Source of the DNA: Glebionis coronaria
Lineage: Eukaryota; Streptophyta; Magnoliopsida; Asterales; Asteraceae
Direction: 5' to 3'
Length of the DNA: 64,000 nt
Assembly: GCA_025667525.1 (NCBI GenBank)
Contig: CM046881.1
Coordinates: 32,889,665-32,953,664, forward strand
The position numbers and the translations under genes are program-made. The notes under the pieces were generated by a model. The model was given only the letters and a program-made list of their open reading frames with translations, did not search any database and had not been told where the DNA came from. Positions 10,324 through 19,846 of the stretch are shown one piece after another (the first letter of the stretch is position 1; every line of letters begins with the position of its first letter).

Positions 10324-11070
10324 TGGACCATTCTCAGATTTTCACTTCACCTCTTTTGCACATACATTTCCAGATTCTTTCATACTTCTTAAATCACTTA
10401 GATCCTTGGTCATTTGTTTGATTACTACTTGTTTAGAAGTGAATCTTTCTCCTCCCATCTCTTCCTCTCAAAGTGCAAAGAGAAGAACACTATCATCCTT
10501 GAAGTGTTGTGTCTACCTCAAAGATCCATTGAAGATCCAAACTTATTTATTCATCGTTGTGTCATTGTTGTGAAGATCCAAGTAGTTGTGTCTATTTGGA
10601 AGTTGTGTATGTATTAAGGTTAATACTTGGTCCTTAAAGTATATTGGTGTAGATTGGTCCTAGCTAAGATTAAGGCTCGACTTTTAGCTTAGAGTCAGAA
10701 ATTGGATAAGCAATGTTGTGTACGGTTTCTCCACCTTGAGGATCTTGTTGATTAGTGAACTCTCGAGTAAGGAGTACTCGGGGAGTGGAGTAGGAACGAA
10801 GAGTGAGCTTCATTGCCGGACCACTATAAATCATTGGTGTTTGGTTTGATCTTTCCTTCCCTTATCTCTTTACATTCATTATTCTTTATACTTGTGATTA
10901 TTAGATTACTTGCACTATACCTTGTTCATATTGTGTATAAGAAGGTTTCACATAAATACCCAAGCCTAAGTTTTTGAAAAAGATTTTTAAAAACCACCTT
11001 TTAACAAGTAAATTTTAAAAAACAATTCAACCCCCCCCCCCTTCTATTTCTACAAAAACTTTTACATAAA

Positions 11071-11120
11071 GTTATTATTATTATTATTATTATTATACAT
11101 CACTTATTATTATTATTATA
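11071..11120. repeat. (TTA)n microsatellite, 3' tail of RLE copy A
   Basis: On the minus strand this is a (TAA)n/(TA)n tail directly following the conserved 3' end TTCTAATAAAGTGATGG of the LINE remnant at 11143-11865. Confidence 0.7.
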
Positions 11121-11142
11121 TATATATAATTTTTTTTAATTT

Positions 11143-11865
11143 AACCATCACTTTATTAGAAACAAAAAGGGATTTAAAACAAATTGGATGGGAGTCGAGA
11201 TACTATCTGCGCTCCCACCCCTTTAGCAATAGCAAAACCTATTCTATGGAACATATGTACAGCAGCGCGTGCACCAATGTCTTGAGCCTTAGGAAATCTC
11301 TGGATCCGCTTCAGCAACACAACTTCATCTTCCTGTAACTCACCTAGAGAAGAGAAAGAGAATGGAAGAAACCCATAACCGAGAGCTGCACACTTAGCCA
11401 TATACTTGCATCGTTTACATTGTGCAACATCAATCACAGCTCGGCCGGGTACAAAGTCATTCATCCCCGTTCGAGTCAAAGGAGAAGAACCAGTCAGATC
11501 AACACACACATCTTTACCTCCATCCCAAGAATAAAACAAAATATCTGCCGGACGTAAGGCATTATCAAGTCCTCCATCTAATCCGATATTACCTTCCTTT
11601 CCGACAGATATCCCTGAACGATAGCATATATCAGCAAGAGTATCACGTACCAGATTGTGACGATGCTTAATCCCAACGATACCAGCACACGATACCGCAT
11701 GATCCCCAAATATATCCCCATCAAATACTCCCGAACAAGTTGAACAGGGCTTCGAAACAGAGAACAAGGGAATACCTAAGCGATAACACAAAACACATCG
11801 ATGAGTCCCCCCGTTCATAATCTGACCAAACCCCGAGATAGGAACCGTCCTTAGCCAATCAGAAG
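11143..11865 (-). pseudogene. RLE-type LINE remnant, copy A (zinc knuckle plus endonuclease-like domain)
   Basis: The best-preserved copy; the open frame 11174-11818 encodes 214 residues. In order: RCVLCYRLGIPLF, a zinc knuckle CSTC-x11-H-x4-C ending in GDHAVSC, RHNLVRDTL, a conserved Glu in GKEGNIGL, then RPADILFYSW and VCVDLTGSSPL. The order CCHC, RHN, E, P-x-D, VDLT matches the C-terminal restriction-like endonuclease module of R2/R4-type LINEs. The frame extends upstream of its first Met (DWLRTVPISGFGQ). The copy lacks any RT and is 5'-truncated at a TTA microsatellite. The 3' end is TTCTAATAAAGTGATG plus a (TAA)n tail. The family assignment is by motif and is not a database result. Confidence 0.7.
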
Positions 11866-11898
11866 TATTATTATTATTATTTATTTTTTTAAACGAAC

Positions 11899-11899
<1 letters not shown>

Positions 11900-11964
<65 letters not shown>
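11900..11964. repeat. (TTA)n microsatellite, tail of RLE copy B
   Basis: About 60 bases of pure TTA. On the minus strand it is the (TAA)n tail of copy B. Between it and copy A lie TTTTTTTAAACGAACTTT and a second short TTA run. Confidence 0.7.
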
Positions 11965-12137
11965 TTAATACTAAACATCACTTTATTAGAATAATAGGAT
12001 TTACATAAAGTTAGTGGGGAGCCGAGATACTATATGAGCCCCCGCTCCTTTAGCTATAGCGAAACTGATCCTATTAAAAATGTGAATAGCAGCACGTGCT
12101 CCAAGATCTTGAGTCATGGAGAAACTTCGGATCCGCT
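11965..12137 (-). pseudogene. RLE-type LINE remnant, copy B (3' 170 bases)
   Basis: The minus-strand translation gives KRIRSFSMTQDLGARAA then AIHIFNRISFAIAKG and VSRLPTNFM plus a stop, the C-terminus seen in copy A. The shared 3' end TTCTAATAAAGTGATGTTT is followed by a (TAA)n tail. The 5' truncation point at 12137 lies directly at the TTA tail of copy C. Confidence 0.7.
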
Positions 12138-12170
12138 TTATTATTATTATTACTATTATTATTCATTATT
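12138..12170. repeat. (TTA)n microsatellite, tail of RLE copy C
   Basis: Imperfect TTA/TTC repeats; on the minus strand they form the tail of copy C and the site next to which copy B begins. Confidence 0.6.
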
Positions 12171-12840
12171 TTTTTAGGATCTTAAATAATAGGATTTACA
12201 AAGAGTTAGTGGGAAGCCGAGATACAATCTGAGCTCCCACTCTTCTATCGATAGCAAAACCTGTCCTATTAGAAATGTGAGAGCATCGCGTGTGCCCCTA
12301 TGTCTTGAGCCACAGAGAATCTTCGGATCCGTTTTAGTAAGTTCATTGCATTCTTCTCAAATTTCCCAAGAGAAGAGAAAGAGAAAGGGAGAAAACCGTA
12401 TCCGATATATGCACATTTAGCTTCATACATGACGCGTTTACGTTGTGCACCCTCAACCACCAGACGTCCAGGTGCAAAATCGATCATTACAGTTTGTGTC
12501 AGGGTAGATGAACTTGTTAGATATACACATACATCAAGACCTCCATTCCAAGAGTAGGGAAATATATCAGCTGGTCGTAAGGGTTTGTTCCGCCCTTCAC
12601 CAAGCCCAATATCCACTTATTTACCAATTGAAATCCTGGATCGAAAACAGATGTCAACAAGAGTATCACGCACAATGTTACGTCGATGTTTGATACCAAC
12701 AATACCAGCATACGATACTGCATGATCCCCATAAATATCCCCACAGAGACCCTCGAGCAAGCAGAGCATGGCTTCGGTAGAGTGACTAAGGGAACACCCA
12801 ACCGATAGCATAATACACACCTGTAAGTTAGATTGTTCAT
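12171..12840 (-). pseudogene. RLE-type LINE remnant, copy C, 3' part
   Basis: The minus strand encodes TYRCVLCYRLGVPL, GDIYGDHAVSYAG (last zinc-knuckle Cys changed to Tyr), KHRRNIVRDTL, LRPADIFPYSW and VCVYLTSSS, then the common C-terminus. Several frameshifts and a stop separate these pieces. The 5' continuation of this copy lies at 31670-31880, beyond the inserted L1 element. The 9-base sequence TAGATTGTT at 12829-12837 is repeated at 31670-31678. Confidence 0.7.
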
Positions 12841-14337
12841 TTTTTTGAAAGGCAACTTCGTTAAAGCTAGCAAGATGCTAGAAAAGAATTACATGGGAAT
12901 TAAATACGGGTTTTTAACCAAAAGTCCCAAGAAATAGATCTATTACTACGATTATTACACCAATGAAATGAAAGTGAAATAATGTCGTCAAACAGCACCG
13001 CGCGCCTCGGAAGGGGAACATCATAGATAGTCTGATTCCTGAACGACCAAATACACCACCACGACGTAAAAATTACTCCTTCCAACAAAATTTTGAGCTT
13101 ACTCGGAAAATGTATAGCTCCGAACCATGAGTTCCACTCAGCGAATGTAGAGATGTCACTCGGATGAAGATTCTACCAACGACAAGTTTTCTAGAAAATG
13201 GCTTTAGCAAGATCACAACCAAAGAGCAGGTGCTGCACACTTTCTAACATAGGATTACAAACCGGACACATATTTGAATCAACATGAACACCTCTCGTAG
13301 TAAGATCGTCTCTAGTAGGAAGACGATTAAGACGTGCGCGCCAAACAAAAATGTTTAATTTAGCCGGAACGCATCTAATCCATCTAGTACCCTCAACCGA
13401 AGAAGGGAGGAAAAGATCATCAATGGAAGCCCGCAAGTCCTTGACTCGAAACATACCATCACCATTAAGGTCACTAATCCATCTGTCGTTCGCAGGAGAT
13501 AAGATAACCACAGTTGTTAAAGTGAGTAGATTGGACCATTGAAGGTTTTCCTCCCCAACCCGAACCTGTCTATGAAAGGAGATATCAAGAGACGTACCAC
13601 CCCATTTATTGGCAACTAAAATATCTTTATCATTCTCTAGGGAGAAAATACGAGGGAAACGACGAAACAAAGGAATATCTCCCAACCACGTATCACACCA
13701 GAATCTGGTCATTAAACCATTGCCTACCCGAATTTTTAACATGCAAAAATAAATTGAACCCTTTCTCTGCAAAAATACTTACCTCACAAAGAATAGAACT
13801 TCAGCACGACGACACTTTAGAGTCGTGATTTTCAATCGAGTTTCCAAAGAACGCACCAATAATCTGAGCCCATAAGGAGCCATCATGGGACAAAAATCTC
13901 CACATCCATTTGAATAGAATAGCACGATTCAGAGTGTAATAACTAGAAACTCCCAAACCCGCATGCTTCCGAGAAGCTAGAACACGATTTCAAGCTACCC
14001 ATGTACTCTTTTTATCTTTACTGTGAGCACCATTGAAAAACCTATTACGGATCATCTCAAGAATATGGAGAACTCCTTTCGGAACTTTATATATATACAT
14101 AGAATAAGTTGGAATGGCACCAAGCACGGATTTGAGAAGAGTCAAATGTCCTCCAATGGATAAAGTTTTAGTTTTCCATTTAGAGAGACGGTTATGAACT
14201 TTATCAATGATATTACTCCACGCCGAAAGTTGAGACATACGATTACCAATCGTGACTCCTAAGTATTTAAAAGGAGTATTCAAAACAGTGCATCCAATAG
14301 AAGAAGCACCTTGAAGAACAATATCGTTTGGGACGCC
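12838..14337 (-). pseudogene. L1 LINE, 3' half: RT C-terminal region, zf-RVT domain, 3' end
   Basis: On the minus strand this piece starts with GVPNDIVLQGAS and the L1 signature FKYLGVTIGNRMS, then LSIGGHLTLLKSVLGAIPTY. The zf-RVT zinc-binding domain follows (13772-13191): RFWCDTWLGD, WIRCVPAKLNIFVWR and MCPVCNPMLESVQHLLFGC. Frameshifts separate the parts. The 3' end, AGCATCTTGCTAGCTTTAACG, closes with seven A (12840-12846 on the plus strand). A 121-base relative of the same 3' end is at 51435-51555. Confidence 0.8.
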
Positions 14338-14992
14338 TGCTATAACATCCATTAGTTTTGACTAATGTAATGTCTATGTTTAGAAATAAAGAGGTGATTT
14401 TACTAAGAATTTTTTGCTTTTCATTATGATGTGTGACTAAATTGTTGAATATATAAATGCTCAATATCTTAATTATCACATCCACATATGCCTATATGTT
14501 ACATACACTATGTATATATCAAGTCTGAGTTCTAAAAATAACTATATGTACAAATAATGAATAAGAACAACTCAAATACAACAAGATACCCTACATAGCC
14601 ATAGAAACCATAGAAATCCCTTATAAATTAATATTTCAAGCAATATAACTACAAAATAACTATGTACTATTATTAAACACTTTATAATAATTCTAATCTA
14701 CCATATAAAGAAAAGTTAAATAATCACAAAACACTAATATTCACTGATCACAAGCTAATAACAAGAAAATAACCTAAAACCAAGATTAGCATATAAAATC
14801 CAATCTATAATGAATTATACCCTTATATTTTGCAACAAATTATAAAACTCAAATAAGTATCATAATATAATCATACATTTATCTTAAACTAAGTTACAAA
14901 TTTTTAAAGCATAAAGTACAAGTTTTCAAAGCATAGAACCTTAAACTTACTTAAATAACCCTAGAATACGATCAACCTATATAAATAATAAG
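14338..14992 (+). repeat. Left piece of a long LTR (probable chromovirus-type) inserted in the L1
   Basis: It starts TGCTATAACATCC directly where L1 coding sequence stops, and is AT-rich without coding potential. The same insertion resumes at about 16706-16809 and at 27021-29753, after removal of two later insertions. The far end, GGGGTGTTACA, is typical of Tekay/Del-like LTRs. Degenerate 5-base flanks (ACGCC and CCGGC) do not give a clean target duplication. Confidence 0.45.
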
Positions 14993-15425
14993 TGTGAAAA
15001 CACTTATCCTTTTACCGCTTATTTCCAATAATAACAAGACCAAAACGTGTATTTTATGTCGTAAAAGTCGGAATTATGCGTGGTTTGTGTTTTTATTGTG
15101 TTTCAGGACAAAAATATGAAAAAGGAAGAACACACGGGCTTTCACGGGCTTTTATCGAAGAAAAAGACAAAAGACGAAGTCAAAAGATCAAAAGTGCAAG
15201 AAGAACGGAAGTCAAAGACCTATTCTGAAGATTTATCGAAGAAAAAGTCTAAAGGCGGAAGTTTTATGAAGTCGAAGAACCAAGTCAACTAAATGAAGAA
15301 TTTAGAAGACGGGTTCATAGTATCATTCGACTAATCCCGAGATAAAGTCGAGAAAGACGAGTCATTTAAAAAGACGAGAAGAAAAAAAGGAAGAAAGAAA
15401 CAACACACCACACCATCCCTTCTCC

Positions 15426-15433
15426 TATAAATA
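15426..15433 (+). promoter_or_regulatory. LTR TATA box (TATAAATA)
   Basis: TATAAATA occurs in the same C-rich context and at the same distance from the LTR start (about 430-450 bases) as in the 4040 LTR. Confidence 0.55.
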
Positions 15434-15974
15434 CCCTCCTAATGCTTCATTAGGAGGGTGTTAGTTAGATTGTCATTTTTTTAGTTTTTAAAATCTTTAG
15501 AGAGAAGTAGGCGTTTCTACTTTCTCTCTCTAGATTTATTCATCTTTTCTTTCAAGTTCAAGCTTTCATTTAATCTTGTATTTTGGAATCATTAATCTAC
15601 AAGTTCAAGTTTAAGCTTTTCATCATTAATCTTTTTTCTACCTTTCTTGATTTCGATTTGCCTTTGATCCGAAATAATCATGCATCTTGTTTAAACTTGA
15701 TGTTTGATTGATTAAAAAGTTTATCTTTTTGTTCCTATAAAGCTCTTATACGATTTAAGCTTTGAGCTTATTATGCTTTTTGGCTTATTTTGTATTTAGC
15801 TTATTTTCTTTTAAGTTTTCTTAAAAGTTTCGCTGTTTTAAAGTTTGATCTATAAAGTTTGCTCATTTAGAGTTTTTAAAGTTGTTAAATTTGTGCTTAT
15901 TTAGATTTGGTTAAATTTTGGTATGTTTACTTGAATAAGTTCTTATTGAGTTTTGCTTATTTTGCTTTTGAACC

Positions 15975-16380
15975 CCATCGTAACAGCATTAAGTACCCAG
16001 TCCGATCGAGTAAGTGTGATCGCATAAACCCTAGGGTTTCTACCTGCGATCCATTACTGCGATCATAAGTACGATCGTTCACTACGATCACATTCTATGA
16101 TCCACACCACGATCACTTGTTGCGATCGTGGGTACGATCTGTAGGTGCGATCTGTAGATGCGATTACTGGTCACGATGGCTGGCTACGATTACCTTGAGT
16201 GCGATCACTAGTTACGATCGCATTTAGTGCGATCACATATATCACGATCACCAGGCTACGATCGATTGTCACGATCGTAGGCTACGATCACTTGGTTTGG
16301 ATCACGTGGGTGCGATCAGGGACCACGATCCAAAGTACGATCCGTGAGTACGATCTGGGAGTACGATCCAGCTACGACTC
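15975..16380 (+). repeat. Intra-LTR minisatellite, TACGATC/GATC-rich
   Basis: About 400 bases of short units of 12-16 bases built around CGATC (for example TACGATCACTTG, TGCGATCTGTAG), with more than 20 GATC sites. It occupies the same position within the LTR as the TTCCGAATCA array at 4941-5490 but shares no unit with it. Confidence 0.75.
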
Positions 16381-16705
16381 ATTCACAAATTTGGATTTTA
16401 TTTCTTGTTTTATGTAAAGTTTTAAATTTTACTTTTCCCTCATTTAACTTAGTGTTATATTTAACTTTGATTTATTTTAGTTTAATATTACTTTATTTTC
16501 AAAATTACTTTTAAATTAGTTTTTAATTACTTTAATTCCTTGCTATTTTGTGTAAGTCTTTTACCTTAGTTTTGTTAACTTGTCATTTTAATAGAAATAG
16601 ATAATCTAAAGCTCCCCCTTTTAGTGACCAACACCATTAATTCCACCATAAGCCGTGATCAATTCGGATTGAATCGAGTACGAACAACACTTCTAGAGCA
16701 CACAC

Positions 16706-16809
16706 AAAAGTCACATATTAATAAACCATTAAACTAAGAATGTAGAACCCATAGAAGTCATAAACATATCATATAAGACTTAGAATAAGTATACATTAAG
16801 ATACAAACC
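16706..16809 (+). repeat. Middle piece of the long LTR
   Basis: A short AT-rich remnant between the Ty3 LTR and the Athila-type element. It ends in AAACC (16805-16809), one copy of the Athila target duplication, and continues at 27021. Confidence 0.45.
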
Positions 16810-18163
16810 TGATTGGTGTATTTTGCATACACCTAATAGTATGTTAATTTAGCATAATTGTATATTTATTTGTCGTTATATATGCACTTTGAGTGTGTTT
16901 TGTGATTATATAGGTTACGAGCGAAGTGGGATAAAATGGACGCTTAATTAATTTTTTGGAGAAAAGACATTGTGAGCGCCGATAAATGAAGAAAAAATAT
17001 TGAAGAAAAAGATTTGAGCGCGTCGCAATATTTTCGGTCATCTTTTATTTGTCCGGGTTCGTTCGAGCAATTATTAATGTGGGTTATTTTTTATTGGGCC
17101 AAAATTATTATATGCTAAAAGAATAAAAGAAAAATAAAAAAAATAAAAAAAGAAAATAAATAATAATAATTTTTGGGCTCAATACCCAATAACCCACTGG
17201 TGGATAATATAAAAAGAAGACACAAAAGAAGACTCAAGGGGAAAAAAAAGGGACGATTTGTTTGGGATACAAAACAGTCGCCGCTCATTACAAAGAAAAG
17301 GAGTGTTTTTTTTGTTTCTTTTGTTGACACATCACAAAGACAAATAAAAACAAAAACACAGAATTGACAATTTATTGAAGTGGGGACAAGGAAAGTGGGG
17401 CTGCCAAGATATAAAAAAAAGTTTATATTTATTTAAGATGAAGATGATGAGTGTACAGCGGGTCGGGTACACCGTGATGTCCGGCTAATTTTGTTGTAAT
17501 TCCTTCCGGTAACTTTATTTATGGTTTGATCATTACTTTTGGGTTATTATATATTTGTTACACTGATTTATAATTTTATTTATAAATTATATTATTTGAT
17601 TTGGTATTATGTTTAATTATTTGTGCAAGACAAATTATTGTTAGTTAATGATTCATACTTATTTTATTTAGTTAAAAAAAAGATGGTCGTATAATCAATA
17701 TAAGTTGTACCTAAATAAATTATTAAAACATAATTATTGGTTGGATTAATATAAGATTTATTATTGCGAGTCGTTGATGAACATAATAAATGCCGACATT
17801 AATTCATTCATATTAAGTCAAAATAATCTTTGTAATCGGTTCTAAAAAGTTTCGATAATCCATAAGTGTGACCAACCATAAATATTAGGAGCTGGAAGGG
17901 ATTGCATTTTTCTTTTAATTGTTTACATCTTTATTTTATTTTTCTAGCTTTATTATTAGCTTAATAATTATTTTAATTTTTAATCCGCATTTTTATTATC
18001 AAAAGTATTTTAGTTGTCAGATTTCAAAACCAAAACCTTTATTGATCAGTGATCACCTCAAAACTTAAACTAAAACCACATAGTCCTCGTGGATCGATAC
18101 CCACTTACCCTATCTAGTATAAGGTGATTAGGTTATTTTTGACCGGCACTTCGACGTCGATCA
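16810..18163 (+). repeat. Athila 5' LTR
   Basis: It begins TGATTGGTGTATTTTGC and ends GACGTCGATCA. It matches 25668-27020 with scattered substitutions and small indels. A TATAAAA box lies at 17410-17416. Confidence 0.9.
17410..17416 (+). promoter_or_regulatory. Athila LTR TATA box
   Basis: TATAAAA follows GGGGCTGCCAAGA; the 3' LTR has the same context with TATATAAAA near 26266. It is about 600 bases into the LTR. Confidence 0.5.
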
Positions 18164-18169
18164 AAAATT

Positions 18170-18187
18170 TGGCGCCGCTGCCGGGGA
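18170..18187 (+). promoter_or_regulatory. Primer-binding site (tRNA-Asp type)
   Basis: TGGCGCCGCTGCCGGGGA starts seven bases after the LTR. It matches the Athila/Tat consensus, complementary to the 3' end of tRNA-Asp, with at most one difference. Confidence 0.85.
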
Positions 18188-18312
18188 CTCAATGAGCTTT
18201 TCGTTTAAGTTTTTGTTAATATTTTTCTTTAATAAAATACAAAAATACAAAAAGATTTTATTTTTCTTGTTTTGTTTGTTTTTTTGTTTCTTGTGAGTGT
18301 GCAGGTTAGTGT

Positions 18313-19846
18313 ATGCGCACACGTAGATCGGGACGTACATCACCGTTAGCTTACGATCCTGAGGTTGAGAAAAGTGCAAGGTTAAGAAGGAAGACGTTTC
18401 GACAGTTTTCTACTAATCTTGATTATTCAGGTTTAGCAGAGCTTTTCGCTGAAATGCCAGGTGACGAAGATGTTGGCGGAAGTGCTAGCGGCAGTAGTAG
18501 CGGAGAAGAATCTCCACCACGGGGTGTTGATTCTTATTACAGGTCGGGGATCTTCGAGGATCCCTCGCCTATCGTTTATCCGGATCCGGTGAAAGGGGTT
18601 ACAAGTAACTTCAAGATCCAACCGAACCTCATAGCAATCTTGCCAGTGTTTAGAGGTCGTGAGGAGCCATACGCACATCTGCGAGAATTCTTCTCAATTG
18701 CTGACACACATCAGGTACTAACATTACCAAGGATGAGGTAAGACTTCGCCTTTTTCCTTTCTCACTTAAAGATCAAGCTAAGGACTGGTTCTCATCTCTT
18801 GAGCCAGGTAGTATTAACTCATGGTCTGAAATGCAATCTGCTTTTCTTGAGGAATTTTATTCTATAAGTAAAACTGCTGCCATTAGGAATAAGATTAAAT
18901 CCTTTCGTCAAATCCCAGGCGAGCAATTTCATGAAGCATTTAATAGACTTAAGGAGTTATTAAGAACATGCCCTCATCACGATGTTCCAAAATGGGAGCT
19001 TGTTAAAGTCTTCTACGATGGGTTGGATTATAACAACCAACAATTTGTGATGGCCACTAGTGGGGGTATGTTTTTCTCGCGACCTATGGAGGAAGAATGG
19101 GAGTTTTTTGAAAAACTAAGCAAAGGTTCTATGACCCAAGCTTCAGTGGATCGAAACAACCACCCATCATCCGCCAATTATGTGTCTAACCAACGTGGCA
19201 CAAGTTCTGAAATTAGCGAGTTAAGTAAGAAAGTTGATCTTTTGTTGAAAAATATAGGAAAAGGTGTTCCAAATGTGTCTAATGTGTCGCATAGTGGGTG
19301 TTCAATGTGTGGTGATCCGAGACACTCTGTCGATAATTGTCAAAGTTGGGGGCGCCACCAAATGAGGAGGTAAATGGAGTCTATGGTGGTCGTCCACGAA
19401 ATGACCCATTCTCCGAAAGTTACAATCCTGGATGGCGCAATCACCCTAATTTCCGTTGGAAAGATGAAGACTGTCGCCCTAATAATACCCAACAACAACA
19501 CTATGGTTACAAACCAAGGTATGAGGGTGGCGATTCATCTAATTTTCAACAAAATTCTTACAACCATAGGTCACAACAACAATATCCAAATCAGGGCCAA
19601 GGGCAAGATGACAACCGTCTCTTGAATCTTGACCGAAAGTTTGATAGGCTTATGGATTCATTGTCTACCAACAATCAGGAGATCAATGGAAAATTCGAGG
19701 TCACTAATCAAAGACACGAGACCACTACTAAATCTATTGCAGCTCTTGAGAGACAAGTTGGTCAATTGGCGGATCAATTAAGCAAAAGAGACAAGGCTAC
19801 CGAGCTACCCCACCATGAATCCCGCACACAAGAAAAATGGAAATGA
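18313..19846 (+). pseudogene. Athila gag (frameshifted)
   Basis: It begins MRTRRSGRTSPLAYDPEV at 18313. The matrix/capsid-like region includes NFKIQPNLIAILPVFRG. A one-base shift near 18720 moves to the frame with VRLRLFPFSLKDQAKDWF, the conserved retrotransposon-gag core, followed by IPGEQFHEAFNRLKELLRTCP. A zinc knuckle CSMC-x4-H-x4-C lies near 19305. A second shift near 19365 moves to an Asn/Gln-rich segment and a coiled-coil-like stretch, and a third near 19830 enters the protease frame. At least three frame breaks are visible. Confidence 0.85.

Larger units (their letters stand above)
5894..11054 (+). mobile_element. SIRE/Opie-like Ty1/copia element, 5'-truncated
   Basis: It begins inside the integrase domain and continues through reverse transcriptase and RNase H (pol remnant to 8274), a 1.5 kb 3' region with a small open frame, a triplicated AAGGGGGAG polypurine motif, and a 3' LTR (9798-11054). 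Gag, protease and the 5' LTR are absent. Motif content and the long region between pol and LTR match the SIRE/Opie (Maximus) lineage. Confidence 0.75.
9798..11054 (+). repeat. 3' LTR of the SIRE-like element
   Basis: It begins TGTTAATGCAATGATG after the polypurine tract and ends with a run of twelve C followed by TTCTATTTCTACA, the usual form for this lineage. About 1257 bases. A TATA box lies at 10315-10323. A tandem GAAAATTT run is at about 10084-10117. No 5' partner is in the window. Confidence 0.75.
14993..16705 (+). repeat. Lone Ty3 LTR related to the LTR at 4040
   Basis: It starts TGTGAAAACACTTATCC. Its first 400 bases align with the 4040 LTR, including a Lys-rich pseudo-frame and a TATA box at 15426-15433. 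It then has its own minisatellite (15975-16380) and the T-rich tail. No internal element sequence is attached, so it is probably a solo LTR. The right end, near CACACA at about 16705, is approximate and no clear target duplication was found. Confidence 0.55.

Noticed and set aside
10301..10617. Two overlapping frames of 90 and 67 codons downstream of the copia TATA box
   Set aside because: They lie in the R/U5 part of the LTR, overlap in different frames and match no family.
17115..17330. Hydrophobic 71-codon minus-strand frame in the Athila LTR
   Set aside because: Arises from A-rich LTR sequence; the 3' LTR copy breaks it.
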